Source of the DNA: Snodgrassella gandavensis
GTDB lineage: Bacteria > Pseudomonadota > Gammaproteobacteria > Burkholderiales > Neisseriaceae
DNA length: 64,000 nt
Direction: 5' to 3'
NCBI RefSeq assembly: GCF_914768025.1
Contig: NZ_CAJZCE010000003.1
Span: forward strand, 62,001-126,000
Shown: in pieces, positions 1-8,440 of the stretch
Layout of the letters: each line of letters begins with the position of its first letter
Numbering within the stretch: position 1 is the stretch's first letter
Translations under genes and position numbers: made by a program
Notes under the pieces: model-generated
Seen by the model: only the letters and a program-made list of their open reading frames with translations
The model's database searches: none
What the model was told of the DNA's origin: nothing

Positions 1-197
1 AATTAATTTCTGAGCCTGTTTACCACGGCGAGATAACACCGTGGTTAAACAATATAAATTTCCCTAATCAAACAAAAATGCAGCATATAACTCAAATCTT
101 AACAATGAAACATCTATCGGATAAATTGCATTAACAAATTAAATAATTAGCATTAAAAACAATATTTTAACATCAAACAGAACCACTTAGTTACCCT

Positions 198-656
198 TTA
201 GAATTGCTGGATTTCTTCATCATTCCTGTTCCAAAAGTACCAGCCAGTAAGATATATTGACAATATTACAGCTGGCAAAATTAACAACCCAATTCCAACG
301 GCCATCGTTCCAATCCACAGACAGAATATAGCATTAGGTATGCCACAGCAGCAGCCAACAGCAACCATGATTTTTAGATATCTGTTTGAATAAACATCAA
401 ACAACCATCCATATATCATAATTAAAAATATTACTGTCGCAAAAAAAGCCAATACCCCTAAGATAAAATAAAATGCTTGATTGGTATCCATTTCTTCTGG
501 CATAGGAAGAATATGCAAAAATCTTAAAAAAGGGAAGCTTATGCCATTGTGCACACCTACAATCCCGATAAAAAAACAGGGAAATCCTATAAAAAAAGCA
601 TTTAGAGAGAATATAAAACGGCGTATAAATACTTCGGCAGTATATTTTTTATGCAT
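198..656 (-). CDS. Small four-helix membrane protein, subfamily A (copy A1)
   Basis: I do not recognise this family. The 152-residue product has four hydrophobic segments, around residues 12-32, 62-88, 95-118 and 120-145, and almost no soluble domain, so it should sit in the inner membrane. Shared subfamily A motifs are FFIGIVG, LRFLxILPMPE, a GCCCGIPNA turn before helix 4 and GLLILPA near the end. Two ATGs lie six bases apart; the inner one is used because AAGGA sits seven bases upstream of it. It is the first of five paralogues, four on this strand. Function is unknown; the size, topology and tandem divergence resemble immunity-type membrane proteins, but that is only an analogy. Confidence 0.75.
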   Translation of the reverse strand: MHKKYTAEVFIRRFIFSLNAFFIGFPCFFIGIVGVHNGISFPFLRFLHILPMPEEMDTNQAFYFILGVLAFFATVIFLIMIYGWLFDVYSNRYLKIMVAVGCCCGIPNAIFCLWIGTMAVGIGLLILPAVILSIYLTGWYFWNRNDEEIQQF

Positions 657-804
657 ATCCATTTCCTTTTGAGCTTTAAATTAATTCAGAATCTGGTATA
701 TAAATAAAATATTCAAACCCAATATCGCTTTAGATAAATTTTATTAACAAGAATTATTATTACACCTTGCATCATTAAAGATATTTACAACTGAAATTAT
801 AATT

Positions 805-1236
805 TCAATGGCTAAGCTTAATCTTCATTTTCAACGCAGGTTTAACTTCAGGTTGATATTTTGCCCCTCCCCTTAAATACCAGCGAACCAAATAACAAGC
901 CAATATATCCAAAGGCAAAACAAAAATACCTAAAAGAAAAATAATACTAAATATCACATGTGGAATGGCACAAAGCGTAGCAATGATAATAATAGTATTA
1001 AAGAAAAAATTTGATTTACAATTCAATATCCAGCCAAAAATCATCAATACAAGTACAATTAATATAAAACAAGCTGTTAAAAACCAAATAGTAGTACCAT
1101 CAAATTCTTGGAAGCGACTTTCCTTATATAACATACTAATATAGCGGCCAATCCAATATACTGAAGCATTAGCAACTAATACGCCAAACGCAAGTAGTAA
1201 ACGAGAAAAAAATATAGCTGATTTAAAGTAACTCAT
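805..1236 (-). CDS. Small four-helix membrane protein, subfamily B (copy B1)
   Basis: Unrecognised 143-residue membrane protein that pairs with A1. It starts MSYFKSAIFFSRLLL and carries hydrophobic segments near residues 8-28, 48-72, 78-102 and 104-125. It ends in a basic tail, KPALKMKIKL, followed by SH. The start is the ATG preceded by a strong GGGAGG with a four-base gap; the longer reading frame begins upstream of that site. It shares the G-W-I-x-N and AIPHVI...LPLDILACYLV motifs with copy B2 and is more distantly related to the A proteins through the same overall layout (GW after helix 2, a P-H or P-N turn in helix 3, L-P in helix 4). Function unknown. Confidence 0.73.
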   Translation of the reverse strand: MSYFKSAIFFSRLLLAFGVLVANASVYWIGRYISMLYKESRFQEFDGTTIWFLTACFILIVLVLMIFGWILNCKSNFFFNTIIIIATLCAIPHVIFSIIFLLGIFVLPLDILACYLVRWYLRGGAKYQPEVKPALKMKIKLSH

Positions 1237-1753
1237 CACACCTCCCGATATTTTCATTATTATACATTATTTTTACAAAAATAAACAAATAATAATTTAA
1301 AATTTCGATTTTTATATGCATATTTTGTATTTATTTATCATTTTAATTTAATCTTTCTGTTTAAACAAAATAAAATTTGCCTTCATAAAAGATTAAACTA
1401 TTTGCCAATTATAGGACTACCTCATTAAATAAAAGGTAAATACAATGGATGCAAAATTAGCCCACCGGATAAAAACCAAGATAGTTGGGGCAAATTACCA
1501 AGCTTTATAAACAAGTTGGTTATTAAAACTGCCTAAAATACCAGAATACCTAAGCATCTTAATTATGAAAAGAACCAGAAAAACAAGATAGCGATAGCCA
1601 TAATAGCTATAATAAAAAACAACTAGCAGCAAGAAACATAAACTAGCATTAGCCATTCTTCGTAGTAGTGAGTGCTATTTTTTATACCTCAGCAGGTAAA
1701 AAACAACTGGCAAACAGTATTTTTCATGCAAAACAAAATCAACTAAATCTCTA
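1237..1753. other. AT-rich gap between paralogues B1 and A2
   Basis: There is no convincing gene in these roughly 500 bases. An ATG at 1445 opens only a 21-codon frame ending at a TAA, with no good ribosome binding site. The rest has stops in all frames. It separates the first A-B pair from the second and could hold the promoter of the downstream minus-strand genes or a decayed gene; I cannot tell which. Confidence 0.5.
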
Positions 1754-2206
1754 TCAAGATTGATCTATTGCATCATCAGGTCTGCTCTTAAAATACCAGC
1801 CTGCCAAATAACAAGCCAACAATGTTGCAGGCAAAATTAATAAACCAACTCCCATAAGCATACTGCCGATTGTCAGGCATACAAAAGCATTAGGTAAACC
1901 ACAGCAACAACCAATAACAACAAGAACTTTTAGAAAGCGATTAGAAGAAACATTAAATATCCACCCAAACATCATAATTAATAATATTATCGTTGCAAAG
2001 AAAGCCATTACACCCAGTGTAAAATAGAAAATTTTCTTACCATCCATGTTTTCAGGCATCGGAAGAATGCGCAAAAAACGTAAAACTGGAAAAGCTTTAT
2101 CATCTCCTACAATCCCGATAAAAAAACATGGCGAACCGATAATCAAGCAACCTAGAGATATCAAAAAACGTTTTACAAATGTGGTATCGGTATATTCTTT
2201 TTCCAT
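1754..2206 (-). CDS. Small four-helix membrane protein, subfamily A (copy A2)
   Basis: A 150-residue paralogue of A1, with long identical stretches: FFIGIVG near residue 27, FLRILPMPE, FYFxLGVxAFFATxI, GCCCGLPNA and GLLILPA. Four hydrophobic segments predict an inner-membrane protein with both termini on the same side. The start is the ATG with GGAGG five bases upstream; an upstream in-frame ATG actually overlaps that Shine-Dalgarno sequence and is rejected. The C-terminal tail is acidic (KSRPDDAIDQS), as in A1, and lacks the basic tail of the B proteins. No known family was recognised. Confidence 0.75.
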   Translation of the reverse strand: MEKEYTDTTFVKRFLISLGCLIIGSPCFFIGIVGDDKAFPVLRFLRILPMPENMDGKKIFYFTLGVMAFFATIILLIMMFGWIFNVSSNRFLKVLVVIGCCCGLPNAFVCLTIGSMLMGVGLLILPATLLACYLAGWYFKSRPDDAIDQS

Positions 2207-2400
2207 ATCGACCTCCATTTAAATATGTATGTTAACTTAAAGAACCGTTTATCAAAGATAATACATAAACTAAACATAGCTTCAGATAATTTTTTTATAT
2301 AAAATGATTTTAATTACATCTCATACTATTAAAGACTTTTAGGTTTTAAAAGTTATAACTTCAAATGCAAGCTTTTATCTGCATCAAGTATAAATTCGAA

Positions 2401-2826
2401 TTAGCCTAGCTTAATCTTCATTTTCAACGCAGGTTTAGGTTCAGATACATAAGGTTGCCAACCTTTCAAATACCAATACACCAAATAGCAGGCTAATATA
2501 TCCAGAGGTAAGATTACTATTCCAGACAAATTAATAAAACTGATCACTACATGGGGAATAGCACAACATGTCCCTGTAATAACCATGACTTTAAAAAATA
2601 AATTTGGTTTAACATTAACTATCCAACCGATTATCATTACAATAATAATGACCGATGCCAAATACGCTGACCAGCACCATAGTAAATGTGAAATTTTTTC
2701 ATTCTTATCAACAAGATTTAAAATAACAAAATAGATAAAAATCCAAAAGGGAGCAACAGTTATAAACAATGCAAAAATTGAAAAAGCTAAACGAGAAAAA
2801 AATATTGATGATTTAAAATAATTCAT
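2401..2826 (-). CDS. Small four-helix membrane protein, subfamily B (copy B2)
   Basis: A 141-residue paralogue of B1. It begins MNYFKSSIFFSRLAF, has four hydrophobic segments, and ends with KPALKMKIKLG. The middle carries MIIGWIVNVKPNLFFK and CAIPHVVISFINLSG, and the fourth helix LPLDILACYLVYWYL. The chosen ATG matches the start of B1 and follows a weak GGGCGG; a longer reading frame with a Lys-rich leader begins 33 bases upstream and cannot be excluded. Together with A2 it repeats the A-B order of the first pair, which points to duplication of a two-gene unit. Function unknown. Confidence 0.72.
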   Translation of the reverse strand: MNYFKSSIFFSRLAFSIFALFITVAPFWIFIYFVILNLVDKNEKISHLLWCWSAYLASVIIIVMIIGWIVNVKPNLFFKVMVITGTCCAIPHVVISFINLSGIVILPLDILACYLVYWYLKGWQPYVSEPKPALKMKIKLG

Positions 2827-3279
2827 AATGCCGCCCATTGCTTTCTTTTTAACACACATTAATTTACATTAATATACAAATTATAATTTTAATAGTCAAT
2901 AATTTCTTTAGCTATTTCAATATACCTTTATCGTCGCCAAGTTTAGTTTTCTTAAACAAATAAAATTAAATTTATATTTCTAAATTACATTATTTCACTT
3001 ATATATCAAATTTATAATATAACAATTGCCTTTTATCAACAGCCCTATGTGCAGCAATATAAAACTATCTCCATTTTACCGCACACAATTATTTGTAAGC
3101 ATTTAGTTGTTTAGCAAAATCATATTACTTCACATAAATTATTAATTTTTGTAATTTTATGAAAACTTAGTTATAATAAAGATGAACCTTGTGATATCAA
3201 ATATTATCTTTAAACTTTACTTTTTGATTCCCGAATCATTATATTTTGATTAGATTTATCTATATAAGAGAGAATAAAC
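2827..3279. other. AT-rich divergent gap between B2 and A3
   Basis: This interval lies between genes transcribed away from each other and is very AT-rich. No gene or clear hairpin was seen. It is where promoters for the minus-strand group (B2 first) and for the plus-strand A3 should lie, but I could not fix a convincing -35/-10 pair. Confidence 0.45.
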
Positions 3280-3738
3280 ATGGTAAAGGAATATACTGGT
3301 GAAGTTTTCTTACGGTGCGTAATATACTCTTTTTCCACGTTAATCATCAGTGCATGGCCTATGCTGCTGGCACTCTTTGCTGATGGCGGGAAAATGCCTA
3401 TTTTAAAGTTGGTTAAAGTATTTACCGATGATATAACACTAAATTCAGATGATATTTTATCAATCATGGCTTTTTTTGCCATATTAATACTTTTAATCAT
3501 GATAACCGGCTGGATTTTTGATGTTTCATCTAATCTGTTTTTAAAAATACTGGTTGTTATTGGCTGCATTTGTGGCATACCTAACACAATTATATCTCTG
3601 ATACTATTTATCGGCGGCGGCTTTCTGATTTTGCCAGCAGCAACTCTGGCAGTCTATCTGACACATTGGTACTTTAAAGGTGGTGCAGATTATCCGATGG
3701 AACCTAAACCTAATATTATACTGAAAATAAAATCCTGA
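3280..3738 (+). CDS. Small four-helix membrane protein, A-like with B-like tail (copy A3)
   Basis: Unrecognised 152-residue membrane protein, the only plus-strand member of the five-gene group. Its N-terminus (MVKEYTGEVFLR), the FDVSSNLFLKILVVIG stretch, the CICGIPNTI turn and LILPAATLAVYL are of type A. Its end, YFKGGADYPMEPKPNIILKIKS, resembles the B tails (YxxEPKPALKMKIKL). This suggests either an ancestral form or recombination between A and B. The ATG follows AAGAGAG with a seven-base gap. It faces away from the other four and toward the riboflavin genes, but 270 bases separate it from them, so it is probably its own unit. Confidence 0.72.
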   Translation: MVKEYTGEVFLRCVIYSFSTLIISAWPMLLALFADGGKMPILKLVKVFTDDITLNSDDILSIMAFFAILILLIMITGWIFDVSSNLFLKILVVIGCICGIPNTIISLILFIGGGFLILPAATLAVYLTHWYFKGGADYPMEPKPNIILKIKS

Positions 3739-4009
3739 TAAATATTTCGCACTTCTCCTGATAAACCCAATGCAGTAATAATACTGTTACACACACAACA
3801 ATCGGCTTGATATTAATTTATAAATTATTCGTGGTTTTCTAGTTCCATACATTGAGTTCAAAGAGCAGACAAGAACGAAAAATCAGAATTAACCTATAAC
3901 TGCTATTTTAAATATACAAGTATCAAGCCTTTTTTGATAAAAGCAAGCTACAGCCACTAATCCAGAGTAAAATAGCGTTTATTTTGCCAAGAGAGCGCTG
4001 TTTACCATC

Positions 4010-5098
4010 ATGAGTATTGCCACCATTCCAGAAATCATTGCTGATATCAAAGCCGGCAAAATGGTTATTCTTACAGACGCAGAAGAGCGTGAAAACGAAG
4101 GCGATTTAATTATGGCCGCGCAGTTTGTCACACCTGAAGCCATCAATTTCATGATTAAATACGCTCGCGGACTGGTTTGTCTGCCTCTGGAAGAAGAAAT
4201 TGTCGACCGCCTGCGTTTACCGCTGATGACCCAGAATAATGGCGCCCAGTATGGCACTAACTTCACCGTTTCCATTGAAGCAGCACATGGTATTACTACC
4301 GGTATTTCAGCCGCAGACCGCGCTCATACCGTACAGGCAGCAGTATCTCCTACTGCCAGAGCAGAGGATATTGTTCAGCCCGGCCATATTTTTCCATTAC
4401 GCGCGCAAAAAGGCGGTGTTCTGGTGCGCACCGGACATACCGAAGCCAGTGTTGATTTAGCCAAACTGGCCGGTTTGACTCCGGCTGCGGTTATCTGCGA
4501 AATCATCAATGACGATGGTACTATGGCACGCATGCCGGAACTAATGCTTTTTGCAGAAAAGCATGGAATTAAAATTGGTACCATTGCCGATTTGATTGAG
4601 TACCGCAGCCGCCATGAAAGCCTGATAGAAGAACTCGGTGTCAATAATATCCATACTACATGGGGTGATTTCACTCAGCACGTGTATGTCGATCAATTAT
4701 CGGGTGAAACCCATCTGGCGCTGGTAAAAGGCAATCCGGCAAACGCCGAAGAAGTACTGGTGCGAGTACATGAACCATTCAGTGCCATGGATTTTCTGCA
4801 ACCAGATCAACTGCACACCTGGCCACTACCTGAAGCCATGGCACGTATACAGCAGGCTGATGCCGGCGTAATCATTCTGATGCACCGCTCTGAAACAGGT
4901 GCCACCCTACTCGACCGCACCTTACCCAAAGGTGCACACCAGGCCAGACAATGGGATAGTAAAACCTATGGTATTGGCGCACAGATACTAGCCGGCCTGC
5001 AAGTAAAACGCATGCGGGTTATGGGCAAGCCTTCAGCCTTTACCGGCCTGAACGGATTTGGCCTTGAAGTAACCGGATTTGAAGAGCCAGCTAGATAA
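4010..5098 (+). CDS. ribBA: 3,4-dihydroxy-2-butanone 4-phosphate synthase with degenerate GTP cyclohydrolase II domain
   Basis: The N-terminal ~200 residues are DHBP synthase (RibB), which converts ribulose 5-phosphate to the four-carbon precursor of riboflavin. The acidic metal/substrate loop [11 protein letters not shown] is at residues 23-33 and the conserved [11 protein letters not shown] at about 140-150. The C-terminal ~150 residues align with GTP cyclohydrolase II (RibA) but lack the zinc-binding cysteine cluster of active enzymes, and this half contains no cysteine at all. It is therefore probably not a cyclohydrolase, and another RibA is expected elsewhere. Such RibB-plus-dead-RibA hybrids are known in proteobacteria. 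No FMN riboswitch was recognised in the 270 bases upstream. Confidence 0.93.
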   Translation: MSIATIPEIIADIKAGKMVILTDAEERENEGDLIMAAQFVTPEAINFMIKYARGLVCLPLEEEIVDRLRLPLMTQNNGAQYGTNFTVSIEAAHGITTGISAADRAHTVQAAVSPTARAEDIVQPGHIFPLRAQKGGVLVRTGHTEASVDLAKLAGLTPAAVICEIINDDGTMARMPELMLFAEKHGIKIGTIADLIEYRSRHESLIEELGVNNIHTTWGDFTQHVYVDQLSGETHLALVKGNPANAEEVLVRVHEPFSAMDFLQPDQLHTWPLPEAMARIQQADAGVIILMHRSETGATLLDRTLPKGAHQARQWDSKTYGIGAQILAGLQVKRMRVMGKPSAFTGLNGFGLEVTGFEEPAR

Positions 5099-5159
5099 TA
5101 TTTCTTTACTAAACAAGTATATATTTTAGTAGAATAATTGACATACAATACGCCCCCTC

Positions 5160-5219
5160 AGGCTGTCTGAATTATGTAATGTTACCGGGATAGGGACATC
5201 ACATATTTTCCGACAGCCT
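5160..5219. repeat. Inverted repeat of a DUS-like 12-mer downstream of ribBA
   Basis: AGGCTGTCTGAA at 5160-5171 faces TTCCGACAGCCT at 5208-5219, matching in 11 of 12 positions as inverted repeats with a 36-base spacer. Neisseriaceae DNA uptake sequences are 12-mers of the same general form (GCCGTCTGAA core and dialects) and often occur as inverted pairs after genes. Only this pair was noticed in the window, so it may be a vestige, a chance hairpin or a weak terminator. Confidence 0.4.
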
Positions 5220-5252
5220 ATTGTAATGGCTGTTTTTCAAGGATGGTATCTA

Positions 5253-6149
5253 ATGCAACTGACCCCACAAAAATGGGCTGCTTCCGGTTTAACTTTTGGC
5301 TGCGTTGTTTTCGGGCTTGGTAGCTTGATTGTCAAATTTGTCTCCATTGGTTCCTATGCTATTGCCTTATGGCGCGTATTAATTGGTGGTATTGTTTTTC
5401 TATTCCTCAGCCGGCATTTTGGACAAAAATTACCGACAAGCGGCAAAGCAAAACGTTTTTGTATCCTGTCTGGCGTATTTTTAGGCTTTGATCTGGCATT
5501 CTGGCATGAAAGCATTCACGCCGTTGGTCCGGGGATTTCTACTCTGCTCAACAGCATGCAGATATTTTTTCTGGCTGCAATTGCGTGGTTTTTCTTTGGC
5601 GAGCGTCAGAGTAAACTGCAACTATTCAGCATGCTACTGTCTGTCGTCGGCATTTTACTGATTGCCCATCCAGAACTCAGACATAATACCCATGGCGGAT
5701 ACGGTATCTTTATTGGCTTAATTTCCGGCGCAGCTATGGCTGCTTCCATGGCCTGTATCCGACAGGCACATCAGGCAGAACCGGTTTCATTATTTCCATT
5801 GATGCTACTGGTAAGCATTGGTGCAGTCAGTACCTTAATTGTGCCAAGTATATTGATTGATTCGAGCCATTTCTGGCCGACGAATATGGTAGATGTACTT
5901 ATGGTCATGATATATGGTGTGATTATGCAGTGCTTTGCCTGGGGATTGATTGCTTATGCAGTACCGCTACTGTCGTTAACTTTAACCGGCCTGTTATTAT
6001 TAAGTGAGCCGGTAGCTGCCATTTTGATTGATTATTTTTTTCTTAATAAACCGATTAATACAGTACAGTGGACTGGCACCGCACTAACCTTGCTGGCAAT
6101 ATATCTGGGGTCACTCAAGCCCAGAAGCAGCCAGAAAAAAACCGCTTAA
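5253..6149 (+). CDS. EamA-family (drug/metabolite transporter superfamily) permease, possibly a riboflavin transporter
   Basis: A 298-residue inner-membrane protein with ten predicted helices in two EamA repeats (roughly residues 8-140 and 150-290). The first contains the typical A-L-W-R segment (YAIALWRVLIGG), and the second ends ...LLLLSEPVAAILIDYFFLNKPI. The start is the ATG with AAGGA nine bases upstream; an in-frame ATG 27 bases earlier overlaps that site and is less likely. It lies between ribBA and ribH. RibN riboflavin importers belong to this family, so flavin uptake is a fair guess, but most EamA proteins move other metabolites and the sequence alone does not decide. Confidence 0.85.
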   Translation: MQLTPQKWAASGLTFGCVVFGLGSLIVKFVSIGSYAIALWRVLIGGIVFLFLSRHFGQKLPTSGKAKRFCILSGVFLGFDLAFWHESIHAVGPGISTLLNSMQIFFLAAIAWFFFGERQSKLQLFSMLLSVVGILLIAHPELRHNTHGGYGIFIGLISGAAMAASMACIRQAHQAEPVSLFPLMLLVSIGAVSTLIVPSILIDSSHFWPTNMVDVLMVMIYGVIMQCFAWGLIAYAVPLLSLTLTGLLLLSEPVAAILIDYFFLNKPINTVQWTGTALTLLAIYLGSLKPRSSQKKTA

Positions 6150-6205
6150 ACATTCCATGCTATCGACAAATTCGGTAAAATCAGGATGCTAAACATTGGC
6201 GTCTG

Positions 6206-6232
6206 AATGCTCATTATAAAAGCATTTTATTC
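6206..6232 (+). terminator. Weak hairpin after the EamA gene
   Basis: AATGCT and AGCATT pair across a nine-base loop and are followed by a T-rich run (TTTATT). The stem is short and AT-rich, so termination here is doubtful; it lies about 50 bases before the ribH ribosome binding site. Confidence 0.25.
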
Positions 6233-6280
6233 TGGCTTATACACCACGCCAGTAGCATAACTGAAGAAAAAGGAAATCAA

Positions 6281-6733
6281 ATGAATACCATCACCCCAGA
6301 ACACAATGGTTCTGGCCTGCGCATAGGCATCGTACAGGCTCGTTTCACTAATCCAATTGGTACTCAATTGGTTAAAGCCTGTGCTGAACGTTTGGTAAAA
6401 CTGGGGGTTGAGGATAGCGATATTACACTGGCCACTGTGCCCGGGGCATTAGAAGTACCGCTGGTATTGCAAAGCATGGCACGCAGCGGCAAATTTGACG
6501 CATTAGTAGCCATCGGCGTAGTTATTCGCGGTGAAACCTATCATTTCGAACTGGTATCCAATGAAGCGGCCGCTGGCGTATCTCGTGTCAGTCTGGATCA
6601 CCAGATACCAATTGCCAATGCCATCCTCACCACAGAAAACGATGCTCAGGCACTGGCACGTATGTACAACAAGGGCAGCGAAGCAGCGGTGGTGGCGGTG
6701 GAAATGGCCAATCTGCTCAAAACCCAATATTGA
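6281..6733 (+). CDS. ribH: 6,7-dimethyl-8-ribityllumazine synthase
   Basis: The 150-residue product is lumazine synthase, which condenses the four-carbon DHBP (made by RibB) with the ribityl-uracil to give lumazine, the penultimate step to riboflavin; it forms cytosolic multimers. Family hallmarks are the N-terminal [19 protein letters not shown] near residue 54, [12 protein letters not shown] near residue 80 including the catalytic His, and the [19 protein letters not shown] strand. The length is normal. AAAAAGGA precedes the ATG by seven bases. It is followed after 28 bases by nusB, a common ribH-nusB pairing. Confidence 0.97.
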   Translation: MNTITPEHNGSGLRIGIVQARFTNPIGTQLVKACAERLVKLGVEDSDITLATVPGALEVPLVLQSMARSGKFDALVAIGVVIRGETYHFELVSNEAAAGVSRVSLDHQIPIANAILTTENDAQALARMYNKGSEAAVVAVEMANLLKTQY

Positions 6734-6761
6734 TTATTTACCTAACAAGGACATTGTATAC

Positions 6762-7184
6762 ATGTCAATGATTACCCCACGTCGCCGTGCACGTCAGTTT
6801 GCCGTACAGGCGCTGTATCAGGCACAGCTGAACAAAGAAGAATCAGCAGCCATTATTGCGCAGAATATCCGTGACAATGAATATTTTGCCAAAGCAGACG
6901 GTGAATTGTTTACCCAGATATTTTTTGGTGCCTATAACAATCAGCGCGACTACATGAAACGCATCCGCCCCCTGCTCGACCGGCATGAAGATGAACTCAA
7001 TCCGGTAGAACGAGCGGTACTGTTAATGGCCTGCCATGAATTATCAGCTATGCCGGAAACGCCACATCCCGTGATTATTAACGAAGCCATTGAAATCACC
7101 AAAACCTTCGGTGGTACAGACGGCTATAAATTTATCAATGGTATTCTGGATAAACTCTCAACAGAATTGCGTGCCTCCTCATAA
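6762..7184 (+). CDS. nusB: Transcription antitermination factor NusB
   Basis: A 140-residue NusB: it begins MSMITPRRRARQFAVQALYQ and carries the conserved ...NPVERAVLLMACHEL and PHPVIINEAIEITKTFGGTDGYKFINGILDK helices. NusB binds boxA RNA with NusE (ribosomal S10) and promotes antitermination of rRNA operons. A longer open frame extends upstream through ribH in another frame, but the ATG with AAGGA ten bases before it gives the family's normal N-terminus. It sits 28 bases after ribH and is closed by a strong terminator. Confidence 0.96.
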   Translation: MSMITPRRRARQFAVQALYQAQLNKEESAAIIAQNIRDNEYFAKADGELFTQIFFGAYNNQRDYMKRIRPLLDRHEDELNPVERAVLLMACHELSAMPETPHPVIINEAIEITKTFGGTDGYKFINGILDKLSTELRASS

Positions 7185-7210
7185 AGAAACTGACACTCCA
7201 AAAGTGAAAA

Positions 7211-7244
7211 CAGACAGGTTGATTGATCAATCTGTCTTTTTTTT
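7211..7244 (+). terminator. Rho-independent terminator of the ribH-nusB unit
   Basis: GACAGGTTGAT and ATCAATCTGTC form an 11-pair stem with one G-T wobble, followed directly by a run of eight T residues. It lies about 30 bases after the nusB stop. Confidence 0.88.
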
Positions 7245-7370
7245 ATCACTCACAATCAAAGATATATATTTTATTTTATATATTATTTCATTAAAAATCA
7301 GTATTGCAGGATATCCATCATTTGCTTACAATAAAAAATCTTTCATTACTCATATTATCAAAATACTTAT

Positions 7371-8033
7371 ATGCAAAAACAAGACCGTATCAAAACAAGC
7401 ACATCAGATTCTGATCAATACATACAATCTATACCGGCATTGGCAGATGGTAGATTGGAGCTGGCCACACCAGCCTATCGCCTGTGCGCAATAACCATCA
7501 ATCAGCTATTCCAATATATCATTTTTTTGCCTATATCTATCTATTCACTATCAGCATTATTTAATGCTATGGGGGAAGAGGACAATTCATTTGATGCTAT
7601 GGAGGAAGAGTACGATTCAGATGAGTTAACACAGTTTTTTCTGGACTGGCTTACACTACCGCAAACGCTGACTATAATCTGTTTAACGATAACAGCACTG
7701 ATTATTTTTACCGCATGGCAAATAAACTGGATGAGTAAATATGGTCAGTCTATAGGTAAACGCATGCTAAATCTCAGGGTAATCAGAACCAATGGTGATA
7801 ATCCTGGCTTTGTACGCAATGTGATTTTGCGCGAAATCGTATATCAGTTAATAGTAGTAATAATAGGTTCATTGACTTTAGGTATTGGCTATTTTGTCTT
7901 TATGTTTGTTCCGGCTATGGTATTTATTAATAAATGGCAGCGACGAACATTACCGGATTTTCTGGCTGATACGATAGTTGTCAGAAATAAATTTTCTGAG
8001 AAACCTATAAAAGTTAAGATCCCCAGACGCTAA
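7371..8033 (+). CDS. RDD-family membrane protein (copy 1)
   Basis: A 220-residue membrane protein with an RDD domain: an entry segment ELATPAYRLCAITINQL (residues ~35-51), then long hydrophobic helices around 52-70, 103-125 and 165-190. Between the last two lies the characteristic GQSIGKRMLNLRVIRTNGDNPGF. The usual second D of RDD is replaced by N. An acidic loop (residues ~66-85, EEDNSFDAMEEEYDSDE) follows the first helix. RDD proteins are poorly characterised; transport or ion-handling roles have been suggested. The ATG has no clear ribosome binding site. It is a paralogue of the next gene and of a decayed copy further on. Confidence 0.82.
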   Translation: MQKQDRIKTSTSDSDQYIQSIPALADGRLELATPAYRLCAITINQLFQYIIFLPISIYSLSALFNAMGEEDNSFDAMEEEYDSDELTQFFLDWLTLPQTLTIICLTITALIIFTAWQINWMSKYGQSIGKRMLNLRVIRTNGDNPGFVRNVILREIVYQLIVVIIGSLTLGIGYFVFMFVPAMVFINKWQRRTLPDFLADTIVVRNKFSEKPIKVKIPRR

Positions 8034-8440
8034 TCAGATATTCTGATTGTAGGTGTTACTGTATTGTTATTAAGTCTATATAGGATATTTAATACTCAGT
8101 ATGGATAGCAAATCCATAGTTTAGACAAGCAATCATTTAATCGCTCAATAGAAAACCGGTTAATTTGAACAATAAAAGTTGCTATTGCTATTCATCAGTC
8201 ACCACCAATCAATAACTGTAATGTAATTATTTATACTCTATCCAAAAACTGATAAGAGTATAAAAATCGGAGTTGCATATTGATTACAAAAAATTATAGA
8301 ATTGATAAACAATAATCTTTAAAATATTTAACATTATTTTTATAGTTGCATGCATACTAATTGAAGCAGAAAGAACGATTACTGTAAAAATTAAAGTTAT
8401 TTATTCAATTTTTACCAACTAATTTTTAGAAAAATCAATT
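8034..8440. other. AT-rich gap between the two RDD genes
   Basis: About 400 bases with stops in every frame and no recognisable gene, RNA or strong hairpin. The gap suggests the second RDD gene has its own promoter rather than being co-transcribed with the first. Confidence 0.45.

Noticed and set aside
3210-3587. Minus-strand frame of 125 residues opposite A3
   Set aside because: It is the antisense shadow of the A3 membrane-protein gene, whose paralogues and ribosome binding site make it the real gene.
3739-4009. FMN riboswitch upstream of ribBA
   Set aside because: Looked for because riboflavin genes often have one; the conserved RFN sequence blocks are not present.
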